Program-made: the position numbers and the translations under genes
From: Fidelibacterota bacterium
GTDB taxonomy: Bacteria > Fidelibacterota > UBA8477 > JABMPR01
Length of the DNA: 64,000 bases
Assembly (NCBI GenBank): GCA_018673925.1
Contig: JABHBL010000022.1
Location: 62,001-126,000, forward strand
Direction: 5' to 3'
Shown here: piece by piece, positions 43,424-53,111 of the stretch
How positions within the stretch are numbered: the stretch's first letter is position 1
Layout of the letters: every line of letters starts with the position of its first letter
The notes under the pieces: generated by a model
What the model saw: the letters and a program-made list of their open reading frames with translations, nothing else
Told to the model about the DNA's origin: nothing
The model's database searches: none

Positions 43424-44377
43424 TTGAATTCAAAAGTCATAGCAGGAGTAGACGAAGCTGGTCGGGGACCTCTAGCGGGACCTGTGGTAGCATCGGCAGT
43501 TATCCTGAATCCTCTAGATATTCCTGAAGGTTTACGAGATTCCAAAAAACTTAGTGAAAAGAGACGAAATGTCCTCGCAGTGGATATTAGATCAAAGGCT
43601 CTGGCAATTGGTGTGGGTATAGTTCATGAACAGGACATCGATCGTAACAACATCCTTCAGGCGACCTTTGAAGCCATGCGTCAAGCTATCGGAGATTTGA
43701 AATTTGAATTCAATCAAGTGCAGGTAGATGGCAATCATAAGATACCTGGACTACAATTTGATCAGGAATGCATTATTGGTGGGGATGATCTGGTACCTGA
43801 AATAAGTGCTGCCAGCATCATTGCCAAGACCACGCGAGATGCCATGATGATCTCCTATGACAAATTGTTTCCCGAATACAGTTTTAAGTCTCACAAGGGT
43901 TATGGATCCAAAGCACATATGGAAAGCCTGAGAGAACATGGACGAACCCCTGTCCATCGTCGCAGTTTTCGACCTGTTGAATCCTGTCCAAATAAAAAAT
44001 ATCAGTATTATATGCAGGAACCTTCGTATGGACGCATGGGGGAGATCATTTCAGGGATGTTTTTGATACGGAACGGCTATCAGCTTCTGGAATATAGTTA
44101 CCATGCTGGACGGAATGGCGAGATAGACCTTATTGCCAGCAAAGCTGATGAAGTCGTCTTCGTCGAAGTAAAGAGCTTTGCAGGAGAATCGGATGACACC
44201 ATGGCACTTGAACGTGTGACACCAGCAAAACAGAATCAAATTGCCAGAATTGCTGAGATGTATCTGGAAAAGAATGAGGTTGATCAACCTGAATGTAGAT
44301 TTGACATCATCACCGTAAATTTCTCAGACCCCAAACCACAAATAAAGCATTACACCGAAGCATTTTTACCCCTTTAA
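43424..44377 (+). CDS. rnhB: RNase HII - YraN (UPF0102) fusion
   Basis: 317 residues, TTG start with weak SD. Residues 1-~195 are a full RNase HII: 'GVDEAGRGPLAGP' with Asp10 and Glu11, 'VDGNHK' and 'ISAASIIAKTTRD', and 'FKSHKGYGSKAH'. It removes ribonucleotides and RNA primers from DNA. Residues ~202-317 are a complete YraN domain: 'GEIISGMFL', 'YSYHAGRNGEIDLIA' and 'VVFVEVKS', the nuclease-fold residues E, D and ExK. rnhB and yraN are neighbours in many genomes, often after rplS; here they are one polypeptide. YraN is a predicted endonuclease of unclear role. Confidence 0.92.
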   Translation: MNSKVIAGVDEAGRGPLAGPVVASAVILNPLDIPEGLRDSKKLSEKRRNVLAVDIRSKALAIGVGIVHEQDIDRNNILQATFEAMRQAIGDLKFEFNQVQVDGNHKIPGLQFDQECIIGGDDLVPEISAASIIAKTTRDAMMISYDKLFPEYSFKSHKGYGSKAHMESLREHGRTPVHRRSFRPVESCPNKKYQYYMQEPSYGRMGEIISGMFLIRNGYQLLEYSYHAGRNGEIDLIASKADEVVFVEVKSFAGESDDTMALERVTPAKQNQIARIAEMYLEKNEVDQPECRFDIITVNFSDPKPQIKHYTEAFLPL

Positions 44378-44388
44378 GGAATCATCAA

Positions 44389-46095
44389 ATGAAAATTATA
44401 TGCACTCTATTCATAACCATCATTTTCAGCGCAGCTGCTCTGGCAACCCAACCGAGTATTTATGGAGAGAATGGGGTGGTTGTTGCACATGATCTGGAAG
44501 CCTGTGAAGCTGGAATTGAAATCCTCAAAAAGGGTGGTAACGCAGTGGATGCAGCTGTGGCTGTTAGTTATGCATTGGCAGTAACCCATCCTCAGGCCGG
44601 TAATATTGGCGGAGGAGGCTTTATGCTCATCCACATGGCAGATGGTCAAAAAGTAGCCATCGACTATCGCGAAATGGCGCCAGGACAGGCTCATAGGGAC
44701 ATGTTTCTGGATGATAGTGGAAAAGTGGTTCCACAGTTAAGTGTCCGTGGGGGATTGGCAGTAGGTGTTCCTGGGACGGTGGCCGGTCTGCAACTAGCTC
44801 TAGATAAACACGGCTCAATGGAACGTAAAAAGGTGATGAAACCCGCCATCAAACTGGCACAAAAGGGTTTTACTATTCCTTACGATCTGGCTTATTCATT
44901 TGGTTGGTTAAATAAAGCAGCTGAAGGGTTTGATGAAACAAGAAGGATTTTTTGCAGAGATGGTGAGATATATATGCCTGGAGAGACTTTCAAACAACCC
45001 GATCTGGCAAAAACATTAAAACTGATCCAGAAAAAGGGCAATGCTGGCTTCTACACTGGTCCAGTGGCTGAAGCAATGGTGAAAAGTAGTTCAAAATATG
45101 GTGGTAAGATCTCTTCTCAGGATCTTATGAATTATACGGCCAAAATACGGAAGCCAGTTATAGGTAACTATCGCGGCCTGGAAGTCATATCGATGCCACC
45201 ACCTAGTTCTGGCGGTATTGCGCTCATTTCCATGCTCAATATGATGGAGCCCATGGTTTTTGATTCTGTGGGTTGGCATTCAGCCCAGCATATTCAGATG
45301 ATAGCTGAGGTGGAGAAGCGAGCTTATGCCGACAGAAGTGTGTGGCTAGGGGACTCAGATTATTTTGATGTTCCTCAGGATAAATTGCTTTCAAAGGAGT
45401 ACGCTACCCTGCGTATGGCTGATTATGATAGCCTCACCATTACACCAAGTGATTCTATTTATCCTTTGAATGATAAGGACTTAGCAGGTATAGAACTCAT
45501 CGGTCAGGAAAGCGAAGAGACCACTCACTTTTCAGTGGTTGATAAATGGGGAAATGCAGTTAGTGTTACCACCACTTTGAATTGGTCATTTGGATCTTAT
45601 GTGACTGTAGATGGTTTTGGTTTCCTCCTGAACAATGAAATGGATGACTTTAGCTCAAAACCTGGTGAACCCAATTCATTTGGACTAATTGGAAACGAGG
45701 CCAATGCCATTGAACCCAAAAAGCGTATGCTTTCCAGTATGACTCCTACCATTCTGGCACAAGATGGGAAAGTAGTCCTGATTGTCGGCGCCCCGGGTGG
45801 TTCGACCATCATCACTACGGTCTTGCAGGTCATCCACAATATGGTGGATTTTGGGATGCCAGTCCACGATGCTGTAAATGTTCCAAGATTTCATCATCAA
45901 TGGCGTCCAGATGTGATCCATTATGGTCCTGGATCCATCAGTCCCGATACGATGGTTCTGCTGGAAGCAATGGGCTATGAATTGGTACCACGCTACGGTT
46001 ATGGTGAGGTGAACGCAATTTCTCGGGATAAAATCTTCGGTGGTTGGGTGGGTGCACCAGATTTGAAAACCGCTTCACATGGAGCGGCATATTAG
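44389..46095 (+). CDS. ggt: Gamma-glutamyltransferase
   Basis: 568 residues with a signal peptide (cleaved near 'AALA'). The autoprocessing nucleophile is Thr378 in 'EETTHFSVVD', splitting large and small subunits. 'GGNAVDAAVAVSYAL', 'NIGGGGFMLIH', 'PPPSSGGIAL' and 'PGGSTIITTV' are family landmarks. The enzyme works in the periplasm, hydrolysing or transferring gamma-glutamyl groups from glutathione and related peptides. It follows the RNase HII fusion after 11 bp with an AAGGAA site, but the functional link is not obvious. Confidence 0.95.
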   Translation: MKIICTLFITIIFSAAALATQPSIYGENGVVVAHDLEACEAGIEILKKGGNAVDAAVAVSYALAVTHPQAGNIGGGGFMLIHMADGQKVAIDYREMAPGQAHRDMFLDDSGKVVPQLSVRGGLAVGVPGTVAGLQLALDKHGSMERKKVMKPAIKLAQKGFTIPYDLAYSFGWLNKAAEGFDETRRIFCRDGEIYMPGETFKQPDLAKTLKLIQKKGNAGFYTGPVAEAMVKSSSKYGGKISSQDLMNYTAKIRKPVIGNYRGLEVISMPPPSSGGIALISMLNMMEPMVFDSVGWHSAQHIQMIAEVEKRAYADRSVWLGDSDYFDVPQDKLLSKEYATLRMADYDSLTITPSDSIYPLNDKDLAGIELIGQESEETTHFSVVDKWGNAVSVTTTLNWSFGSYVTVDGFGFLLNNEMDDFSSKPGEPNSFGLIGNEANAIEPKKRMLSSMTPTILAQDGKVVLIVGAPGGSTIITTVLQVIHNMVDFGMPVHDAVNVPRFHHQWRPDVIHYGPGSISPDTMVLLEAMGYELVPRYGYGEVNAISRDKIFGGWVGAPDLKTASHGAAY

Positions 46096-46199
46096 GTCAT
46101 TATCTTCGGATAGAAAAATCTGAACTTTTTAATATTTATACCGTTGAAAGAGAGTCGTCGCATTAACATGGCACGAAGCGAAGATCAGGAGATCGAATT

Positions 46200-47096
46200 T
46201 TGAGTGAAAAAGAAAAACAAGCCAAACGATCCAGAAATAGCAGTGCTTTTCGGGGGCTGATGCATATTATCGTTTCGGTGTTGATCCTGAGGGCTACCGT
46301 CATCGAAGCCTACAATGTCCCGACAGGCTCCATGGAAACAACCATCAAGATTGGTGACTTCATTCTTGGTAATAAATTCATTTATGGCATTCGAACACCT
46401 GATTGGATCGGTATACCCTGGACAAACTTTGGATTTTCTGTACCCTATTATCGTCTTCCAGGTTTTGAACAACCAAAAACCGGTGATGTTGTCATTTTCC
46501 GCTATCCCAACGACAAATGGCCAGGTCTCCAAATTGGTCCCCACGACCCAAGCTTGAACTATATCAAGCGCTGTATCGCTGGACCAGGACAGTCTCTGGA
46601 AATTATCGAGAAAGATGTTTTTGTGGATGGTGTCCAGTTTGATCTGCCCGAACATGGACGTGCATCAAAGTTGAATGTCTATGATGATGAGTATACCGAG
46701 CGGAATATTTTCCCTCCAGGTATAGGGAACCGTGATTACTTCGGACCCCTTCATATCCCGGCAGCAGGGGATACGCTTGTGTTTAGTGAGGTGGACCTGA
46801 ATCACGCCGTGAATGTGATCTCCCTTGAAGGGCACGAGGTTACCCCAGGAATCTCAGGACAATTAAAAGTTGATGGGGAATCAGTTGATTCCTACATTTG
46901 TGAACAGAATCACTTTTTTATGATGGGTGATAACCGGGATAATTCCCACGATAGTCGCTATTGGGGACTGGTCCCGGAATCAAACATAATTGGTGAAGCT
47001 ATTGTGACCTACCTTAGCTGGGAACAGACTGAGCCAAACCTTCTTAAACGGATTTTCAAAATTCGTCCAAGTAGGATGTTTAGACTCATTGACTAA
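46200..47096 (+). CDS. lepB: Signal peptidase I
   Basis: 298 residues, TTG start with an AGGAG site 8 bp upstream. One N-terminal membrane helix (~18-33). Catalytic Ser44 in 'VPTGSMETT' and Lys123 in 'NYIKRCIAGPG' are present, and 'MMGDNRDNSHDSRYWG' is box E. It removes signal peptides from exported proteins at the outer face of the inner membrane. The insert between boxes (~130-215) is longer than in small Gram-positive enzymes. A terminator follows. Confidence 0.95.
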   Translation: MSEKEKQAKRSRNSSAFRGLMHIIVSVLILRATVIEAYNVPTGSMETTIKIGDFILGNKFIYGIRTPDWIGIPWTNFGFSVPYYRLPGFEQPKTGDVVIFRYPNDKWPGLQIGPHDPSLNYIKRCIAGPGQSLEIIEKDVFVDGVQFDLPEHGRASKLNVYDDEYTERNIFPPGIGNRDYFGPLHIPAAGDTLVFSEVDLNHAVNVISLEGHEVTPGISGQLKVDGESVDSYICEQNHFFMMGDNRDNSHDSRYWGLVPESNIIGEAIVTYLSWEQTEPNLLKRIFKIRPSRMFRLID

Positions 47097-47118
47097 TTAC
47101 CTTTTCTCATAATCTTTA

Positions 47119-47148
47119 CAAAGCACTGCCAATGGTGGTGCTTTTTTT
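47119..47148 (+). terminator. Rho-independent terminator
   Basis: AAAGCACTGCC pairs with GGTGGTGCTTT (G-U pairs allowed) across a three-base loop, with a T-run after it. It lies 23 bp downstream of lepB. Confidence 0.85.
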
Positions 47149-47270
47149 ATTACACTCCAAATAATTCAATTTCCATACTTCCATATTGGGGTGTTGATAA
47201 CTATAATAGCGCGTTCTTTGCTAAGGTTTTTTACATTATTTAAGTAGTATCGCTAACTCATTGAGGCACA

Positions 47271-49886
47271 ATGACATCACAAGAGATTCGTAATCAGTTT
47301 ATACAGTTCTTTCAGGATAAAAACCATAAATTTGTACGTAGTGCAGGTGTGGTTCCTTTTGATGACCCCACCTTGCTATTTACTAATGCGGGAATGAATC
47401 AGTTCAAAGGCATCTTTCTGGAGACAGAAACAGCGGATCATTCCAGAGCTGTTAATTCCCAAAAATGCATCCGGGTCAGCGGTAAACATAATGACCTTGA
47501 AGAAGTGGGTCTGGATACCTATCACCACACATTTTTTGAAATGCTGGGAAACTGGAGTTTTGGTGATTATTACAAATCAGAAGCTATTCAATGGGCCTGG
47601 GAATTGTTCACAGATGTTTGGAAAATCCCCAAAGACAAGCTGTATGCTACCGTTTATAAAGATGATGACGAGGCTTTCGAACTATGGGAAACCCTTACCG
47701 ATATACCTCGAGACCACATTTTACGCTTTGGCAACAAAGACAATTTTTGGGAAATGGGAGAAACTGGTCCCTGTGGTCCCTGTTCTGAAATTCATGTTGA
47801 TATTGGTGGGGATCCCGCCATTCATGGGTCTCATCCTGAATTAGGAGTAAATACAGACAGTCCACGTTTTATGGAGTTGTGGAATCTGGTTTTTATTCAA
47901 TATTTCCGTGATCAGACTGGTGAGTTAACAGAATTACCAAATAAGCATGTTGATACGGGAGCAGGCTTTGAGCGCGTAGTTGCTTACCTCCAGGGGAAGG
48001 ACAGCAATTACGACACTGACCTTTTTACACCCATTCTTGATGAAATATCCAGTCTCTCAGGAGTTGCCTATCAAAGTGACGAACAGGGTATGGCTCATCG
48101 TGTGATAGCAGACCATGCTCGAATGTTGACCTTTTCCATCTCAGACGGCGCTATACCATCCAATGATGGCCGTGGGTATGTTTTACGGCGCATATTGCGT
48201 AGAGCAGCCCGTTATGGGCGTAATTTGGGTATGAATGATGCCTTCCTCTATAAACTTGTTCCAATTGTAGTCGCTGTCATGGGTGAGGCGTATCCAGAAC
48301 TTAACGAACGAGTCGCGTATATCCAGAAGGTGATTAAATCTGAGGAAGATTCCTTTAGCCAGACTTTGGGAAGGGGATTACAGATTTTTGCAGGGATGGT
48401 AAAAGACGCAAAATCGGCCAGTCAGAAGACACTTTCAGGTGAAAATGTCTTCAAACTCTATGACACCTTTGGTTTTCCTGTTGACTTGACCAGCCTAATG
48501 GCTGATGAAGAGGGCTTCAATGTTGATCTCGAATCTTTCGAAGTTCTTATGAATTCTCAACGTGAAAAGGCCCGTCAGGCCACCCAACTCAAGCAAACCC
48601 ATACCAAGGGTAGCAAATGGGAAATCATCAATCCAGGTGAACATTCAGAATTTCTGGGGTATACTCACCAAAAATTGGATACATCTCTTGCTCAGGTAAT
48701 GAAATCTGACAAAGAAATTTCTGTCGTACTCAATCAGACACCCTTTTATGCTGAAAGTGGTGGTCAGGTAGGCGATACAGGTCGAATCTATAACGCTAGC
48801 ATGGAACTTGAAGTCCTGGATACTCGTCGTAAGGGTGATTCAATAGTCCACGTAACGAAGCTTGTTTCAGGAGAATTCAATACAGAACCAGTGATAGCCG
48901 TCATCGACTCCCATAGACGTGGTGATATTATCCGAAATCACTCTGCCACCCATTTATTGAATGCTGCCCTGAGAAAAATTCTCGGTGATCATGTCAAGCA
49001 AGCAGGTTCGTTGGTGGATGATCAGCACCTACGTTTTGATTTCAACCATTTTGAAAAGATGACCTCAGACGAAATCAACGAAGTCGAGCGTTTGGTGAAT
49101 GCTGAAATTAGAAAGAATATCTCTGCCAGCATTCGGAACATGAGTTTTGATGATGCCCGAACTGAAGGGGCTCTAGCCTTCTTTGGTGAGAAATATGGTG
49201 ACGAGGTCCGTACTGTCAAGTTTGGTGAATACAGCCATGAATTGTGCGGTGGTGTCCATGTACAGGCCACTGGGGATATCGGGTTTTTCCGTATCGAATC
49301 AGAAGCTGCTATTGCAGCAGGAGTCCGCAGAATTGAAGCTGTCACTGGAAAGATTGCTGAAGAAAATGCCCGAGTGGAAAGATCTACCATTAACCATCTC
49401 CGACATTTGCTCACCTCAGATATAGAAGATTTAGGTGAAAAGACTCAACATTTGATGGATGAGAAGAAAGCATTGGAAAAACAAGTCAAGACCTTGTCTT
49501 TTGATCAAGCTGCTTCCGTGCTCACCGATATTCTTGGAAATTCACAGTCCATTGGTGGGGTTAAGGTATTAAGTGAAGTAGTGGAAGTGTCTGATACAGA
49601 GGCATTAAAGGATTTAGGATCTGAACTTATTCGACAGATGAAAAGTGGTTTAGGAGTCTTAGGAACAGTTATCGACGGATCACCATATGTGGTCTGTGTT
49701 GTCTCGGATGACGTCATTGCTCAATATAAATTGAAAGCCGGGGATATCGTACGTGACCTGGGTCAGAAGTTGGGTGGTGGTGGTGGTGGAAAACCACAAA
49801 TGGCCACTGCTGGCGGTAAAGATGCCACTGCTTTAAATACTGTAATTGCAGGTGTGTTTGATTTGATAGGAGATCGCTTGGGATGA
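47271..49886 (+). CDS. alaS: Alanyl-tRNA synthetase
   Basis: 871 residues, full length. The class II core includes 'FFQDKNHKFV' and 'VVPFDDPTLLFTNAGMNQFK'; the editing domain has 'RNHSATHLLNAALR' and the zinc-binding 'ELCGGVHVQATGDIG'; the C-terminal C-Ala domain ends 'LGGGGGGKPQMATAGG'. It charges tRNA-Ala and clears mischarged serine and glycine. A TATAAT at 47202-47207 could be its promoter, with a poor -35. It overlaps gcvPB by 4 bp (ATGA), an unusual pairing that may link alanine and glycine metabolism or simply be operon packing. Confidence 0.97.
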   Translation: MTSQEIRNQFIQFFQDKNHKFVRSAGVVPFDDPTLLFTNAGMNQFKGIFLETETADHSRAVNSQKCIRVSGKHNDLEEVGLDTYHHTFFEMLGNWSFGDYYKSEAIQWAWELFTDVWKIPKDKLYATVYKDDDEAFELWETLTDIPRDHILRFGNKDNFWEMGETGPCGPCSEIHVDIGGDPAIHGSHPELGVNTDSPRFMELWNLVFIQYFRDQTGELTELPNKHVDTGAGFERVVAYLQGKDSNYDTDLFTPILDEISSLSGVAYQSDEQGMAHRVIADHARMLTFSISDGAIPSNDGRGYVLRRILRRAARYGRNLGMNDAFLYKLVPIVVAVMGEAYPELNERVAYIQKVIKSEEDSFSQTLGRGLQIFAGMVKDAKSASQKTLSGENVFKLYDTFGFPVDLTSLMADEEGFNVDLESFEVLMNSQREKARQATQLKQTHTKGSKWEIINPGEHSEFLGYTHQKLDTSLAQVMKSDKEISVVLNQTPFYAESGGQVGDTGRIYNASMELEVLDTRRKGDSIVHVTKLVSGEFNTEPVIAVIDSHRRGDIIRNHSATHLLNAALRKILGDHVKQAGSLVDDQHLRFDFNHFEKMTSDEINEVERLVNAEIRKNISASIRNMSFDDARTEGALAFFGEKYGDEVRTVKFGEYSHELCGGVHVQATGDIGFFRIESEAAIAAGVRRIEAVTGKIAEENARVERSTINHLRHLLTSDIEDLGEKTQHLMDEKKALEKQVKTLSFDQAASVLTDILGNSQSIGGVKVLSEVVEVSDTEALKDLGSELIRQMKSGLGVLGTVIDGSPYVVCVVSDDVIAQYKLKAGDIVRDLGQKLGGGGGGKPQMATAGGKDATALNTVIAGVFDLIGDRLG

Positions 49887-51319
49887 AAAAAGCTCAATTA
49901 ATCATTGAAAAATCTACTTCGGGACATGTTGCCACTTCAATCCCCGCTCTGGATATTCCAGAAAGGGATTTAAGTGAACTGATTCCTCGAAAATTTCTCA
50001 GGACTGAATCACCCCGTCTTCCAGAAATCTCTGAACCGGAGCTGGTTCGCCACTATATTGGTATTTCAACCAAAAATCATCATGTGGACAAGGATCTCTA
50101 TCCCTTGGGATCTTGCACCATGAAGTACAATCCCAAGATTAATGACTGGACAGCCTCTGCTCTGGCAGAAGTGCATCCCTACCAACCAGAAGAGTTGAGC
50201 CAGGGCTTACTTGGTGTGTATCATGAATTAGAACAGCAGTTGTGCGCTATTACTGGTATGACTGCATTTACACTCCAGCCTGCCGCTGGTTCACAAGGTG
50301 AGCTGGTCGGTGTCCTGCTTATGCGCAAATATCATGAACTCAGAGGCAATGATAAAGATGTCATTCTTATTCCTGACGCAGCTCATGGTACCAATCCCGC
50401 TTCTGTAGCTATGGCTGGTTATAAAGTGGTTGAGGTAAAAAGTAATTCCAAGGGTCTGGTCGATCTTGAGGATTTTGAATCGAAAATTAATGATCGTGTT
50501 GCTGGATTTATGCTCACCAACCCCAATACGCTAGGCCTTTTTGAGGAAAATATTAGCAAAATATCTGAGCTCATCCATGGTGTAGATGGTATCATGTACA
50601 TGGATGGAGCCAATATGAATGCCCTTCTGGGTATTGCTCGACCCGCAGATTTGGGATTTGATATTACGCATCTGAATCTTCACAAGACATTTTCCACACC
50701 TCATGGTGGCGGTGGCCCAGGAGCTGGTCCCATTGGTGTAACTAACAAACTGGCGGCTCATCTACCTAGACCACGTGTAGAACTCAAAAACCACAAATAT
50801 CGTTTAGAATATGGCTATGAACATAGCATTGGCCGAGTTCATGGGTTTTATGGTAATTTTGGTATCTTACTACGTGCCTGGACCTATATCAGAATGCTAG
50901 GACCAGATGGTCTCAGGAATATTTCGGAAATTGCCATCTCTAACGCCAACTATATGATGCACAAGTTGAAAGATGTCTTTGAACTGGCTTACGATAGAAC
51001 CTGTATGCATGAATTTGTTCTTTCTGCTCAAACACAGAAGGAAAAGGGGACCAACGCTCTCCATATCGCCAAACGTCTGCTGGACTTTGGTTTTCATTCA
51101 CCAACCATGTATTTTCCCCTCATTGTGAAGGAAGCCCTCATGATTGAACCCACTGAGAGTGAGAATAAGGAAACCATGGATCGTTTTATCTCAGTCATGA
51201 AGCAAATCGCTGAAGAAGTGGAAACAAACCCTGAATTGGTGCACTCTGCACCACACTCTACACCCGTTGGGAAGGTTGATGAAACCTATGCCAACCGCAA
51301 TTTGAACGTCCACTGGTAA
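49883..51319 (+). CDS. gcvPB: Glycine dehydrogenase (decarboxylating) subunit 2
   Basis: 478 residues, the normal size of the split P-protein's second subunit. PLP-lysine Lys268 is in 'LNLHKTFSTPHGGGGPGAGP', and 'YPLGSCTMKYNPKIN' is the glycine-cleavage signature. With subunit 1, H- and T-proteins it decarboxylates glycine and loads the lipoyl arm of GcvH. gcvPA, gcvH and gcvT are not in this window, so the partners must be elsewhere. Translationally coupled to alaS and followed by lysA after 1 bp. Confidence 0.96.
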   Translation: MKKAQLIIEKSTSGHVATSIPALDIPERDLSELIPRKFLRTESPRLPEISEPELVRHYIGISTKNHHVDKDLYPLGSCTMKYNPKINDWTASALAEVHPYQPEELSQGLLGVYHELEQQLCAITGMTAFTLQPAAGSQGELVGVLLMRKYHELRGNDKDVILIPDAAHGTNPASVAMAGYKVVEVKSNSKGLVDLEDFESKINDRVAGFMLTNPNTLGLFEENISKISELIHGVDGIMYMDGANMNALLGIARPADLGFDITHLNLHKTFSTPHGGGGPGAGPIGVTNKLAAHLPRPRVELKNHKYRLEYGYEHSIGRVHGFYGNFGILLRAWTYIRMLGPDGLRNISEIAISNANYMMHKLKDVFELAYDRTCMHEFVLSAQTQKEKGTNALHIAKRLLDFGFHSPTMYFPLIVKEALMIEPTESENKETMDRFISVMKQIAEEVETNPELVHSAPHSTPVGKVDETYANRNLNVHW

Positions 51320-51320
51320 A

Positions 51321-52568
51321 ATGGCTTACACTTACATAAACAAACGGCTCCACTGTGATGGGGTTGATTTGCAGGACCTCGCTGAGAAATACGGAACCCC
51401 AGCATACATCTATTCAGAGCAGATCCTCCGGCGCAATGCCGAAGTACTGAAAGGGATATTTATTGATCACGGTTTTAAGGTTTCCTATGCCATGAAGGCC
51501 AATTCCAATCCAAACATTCTGAAGCTTTTCAAAAGTTATGGTTTGGGAGTGGACATTGTCTCTGAAGGTGAATTCAAGCTGGCGCAGCACTGTAAATTTG
51601 ATGGTTCCGAAATCAATTTTGCAGGTGTAGGGAAGACCATCGAGGAATTGGACCTTGCGTTGGAATTGGATATCGACCATTTTAATGTGGAAAGCCGCTT
51701 TGAGTTGGAATTGTTGGAAAAACGGGCCAGTATAGCCGGTAAAAAAGCAGCGGTTCTGCTCCGTTTGAACCCTGATATAGATCCCCAAACGCACCCCCAC
51801 ATCTCAACAGGGTTAAAACAGAATAAATTTGGGATGAGCCCTGAAAAGGTCAGGCATTTCCTTACCCATGCTGAATCGTATCCACATATCCAGTTTGATG
51901 GAATTCACTGCCATATCGGATCGCAAATTGTACAACCTCAACCATTTTATGATCTCATTGACTATCTGGATCAATTCACATCCTCTCTACGAGCAGAAGG
52001 TATCGAATTCTCTCATATCGATCTCGGGGGAGGTTTTGGCGTGAACTATGAGGATCCCTTCGAAGACATTCTAGAGACGACACCCTTTCTTGAATCGATT
52101 GCTAATCGGGCTTTGGAGAAGTTGGGAGAATACCAGCTTCATATTCAACCGGGCCGGGTTCTAGTAGCCAATGCAGGGATTCTGTTAGCACGTGTCCTGG
52201 GCAACAAAGAGAATGGGGGCCATCAATTTGTCATCATCGATGGAGCTACAACAGATCTGATCCGTCCTGCTATGTATGATGCCTACCATGCAGTCTATTC
52301 GCACCTGGAGGACCGTCCTACGCATATGGGGGATGTTGTAGGTCCAGTCTGTGAAAGTTCTGATGCTTTAGCGCGAAACCGAGAATTACCTGAGTTTGAA
52401 AAAGATGATCTTATGATTATCGGGTCAGCTGGTGCTTATGCCAGTTCCATGGGATCTACCTACAATATGCGACCGCTATCACCAGAAATAATGGTGGGGT
52501 TGTCAGGAGCAACACAACTTCTGCGTAAACGACAGTCTTTTGACGAAATGATTTCGCTCTACCCCTAG
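51321..52568 (+). CDS. lysA: Diaminopimelate decarboxylase
   Basis: 415 residues. PLP lysine lies in 'VSYAMKANSNPNILK', 'GIHCHIGSQI' and 'LDLGGGFGVNY' (here IDLGGGFGVNY) follow, and the C-terminal barrel has 'GPVCESSDALARNRELP' and 'GSAGAYASSMGSTYN', all LysA rather than ornithine decarboxylase signatures. It converts meso-diaminopimelate to lysine, the last step of lysine synthesis. It starts one base after gcvPB, closing the alaS-gcvPB-lysA operon. No terminator is evident in the next 157 bp. Confidence 0.95.
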   Translation: MAYTYINKRLHCDGVDLQDLAEKYGTPAYIYSEQILRRNAEVLKGIFIDHGFKVSYAMKANSNPNILKLFKSYGLGVDIVSEGEFKLAQHCKFDGSEINFAGVGKTIEELDLALELDIDHFNVESRFELELLEKRASIAGKKAAVLLRLNPDIDPQTHPHISTGLKQNKFGMSPEKVRHFLTHAESYPHIQFDGIHCHIGSQIVQPQPFYDLIDYLDQFTSSLRAEGIEFSHIDLGGGFGVNYEDPFEDILETTPFLESIANRALEKLGEYQLHIQPGRVLVANAGILLARVLGNKENGGHQFVIIDGATTDLIRPAMYDAYHAVYSHLEDRPTHMGDVVGPVCESSDALARNRELPEFEKDDLMIIGSAGAYASSMGSTYNMRPLSPEIMVGLSGATQLLRKRQSFDEMISLYP

Positions 52569-52725
52569 ATTAATTGTCGTACTGAGACTCCTCTGTGGGT
52601 TTAAGGGAGAAGTTGACATTGCCTAAAGCAGGTGCTTACTTATATCACAGGCTATTCAAGTAATCAGAATGCTTGATCATAATCTTGTAACTGACTGAGT
52701 AACAACAATATAATAGGATATTATC

Positions 52726-53106
52726 ATGAAGAATATTATTCGTACAGATGCTGCACCAGCTGCTATTGGTCCCTACAATCAGGCAGTTGAGATTAATGGA
52801 TTGATTTACACAGCAGGCCAGATCCCATTGGATCCAGCAACAGGGAAACTAGTTGAAACTTCATTTAGTGACCGAGTTTATCAGGTTATGAATAATCTTA
52901 AAGCAATCCTGGAAGCTGCAGGCAGTGACTTTTCCAAAGTTGTAAAAACCAATATTTATGTGACTGATCTGGGACAATATGCAGAACTGAACCGTATATA
53001 CGGTGAATTCTTTCCAGGTGATGATGCACCAGCCAGAGCAGCGGTTCAGGTGGCTGCCCTACCACTTGGAACTGATGTTGAAATAGAAATGGTTGCATAT
53101 AAATAG
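52726..53106 (+). CDS. ridA: RidA enamine/imine deaminase
   Basis: 126 residues, typical length. 'GPYNQAVEINGLIYTAGQIPLDP' and the catalytic Arg in 'ARAAVQVAALP' are present, with the final 'VEIEMVAY'. RidA hydrolyses reactive 2-aminoacrylate and other enamines released by PLP enzymes. It may protect the cell from by-products of dehydratase-type enzymes such as the one at 18929. The gene starts after a 157-bp gap behind a weak AGGA site. Confidence 0.95.
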   Translation: MKNIIRTDAAPAAIGPYNQAVEINGLIYTAGQIPLDPATGKLVETSFSDRVYQVMNNLKAILEAAGSDFSKVVKTNIYVTDLGQYAELNRIYGEFFPGDDAPARAAVQVAALPLGTDVEIEMVAYK

Positions 53107-53111
53107 AGACA

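Noticed and set aside
52613-52645. TTGACA upstream of ridA as a promoter
   Set aside because: No good -10 at 16-18 bp; the TATAAT-like sequence further on (52709) would leave no room for an SD site.
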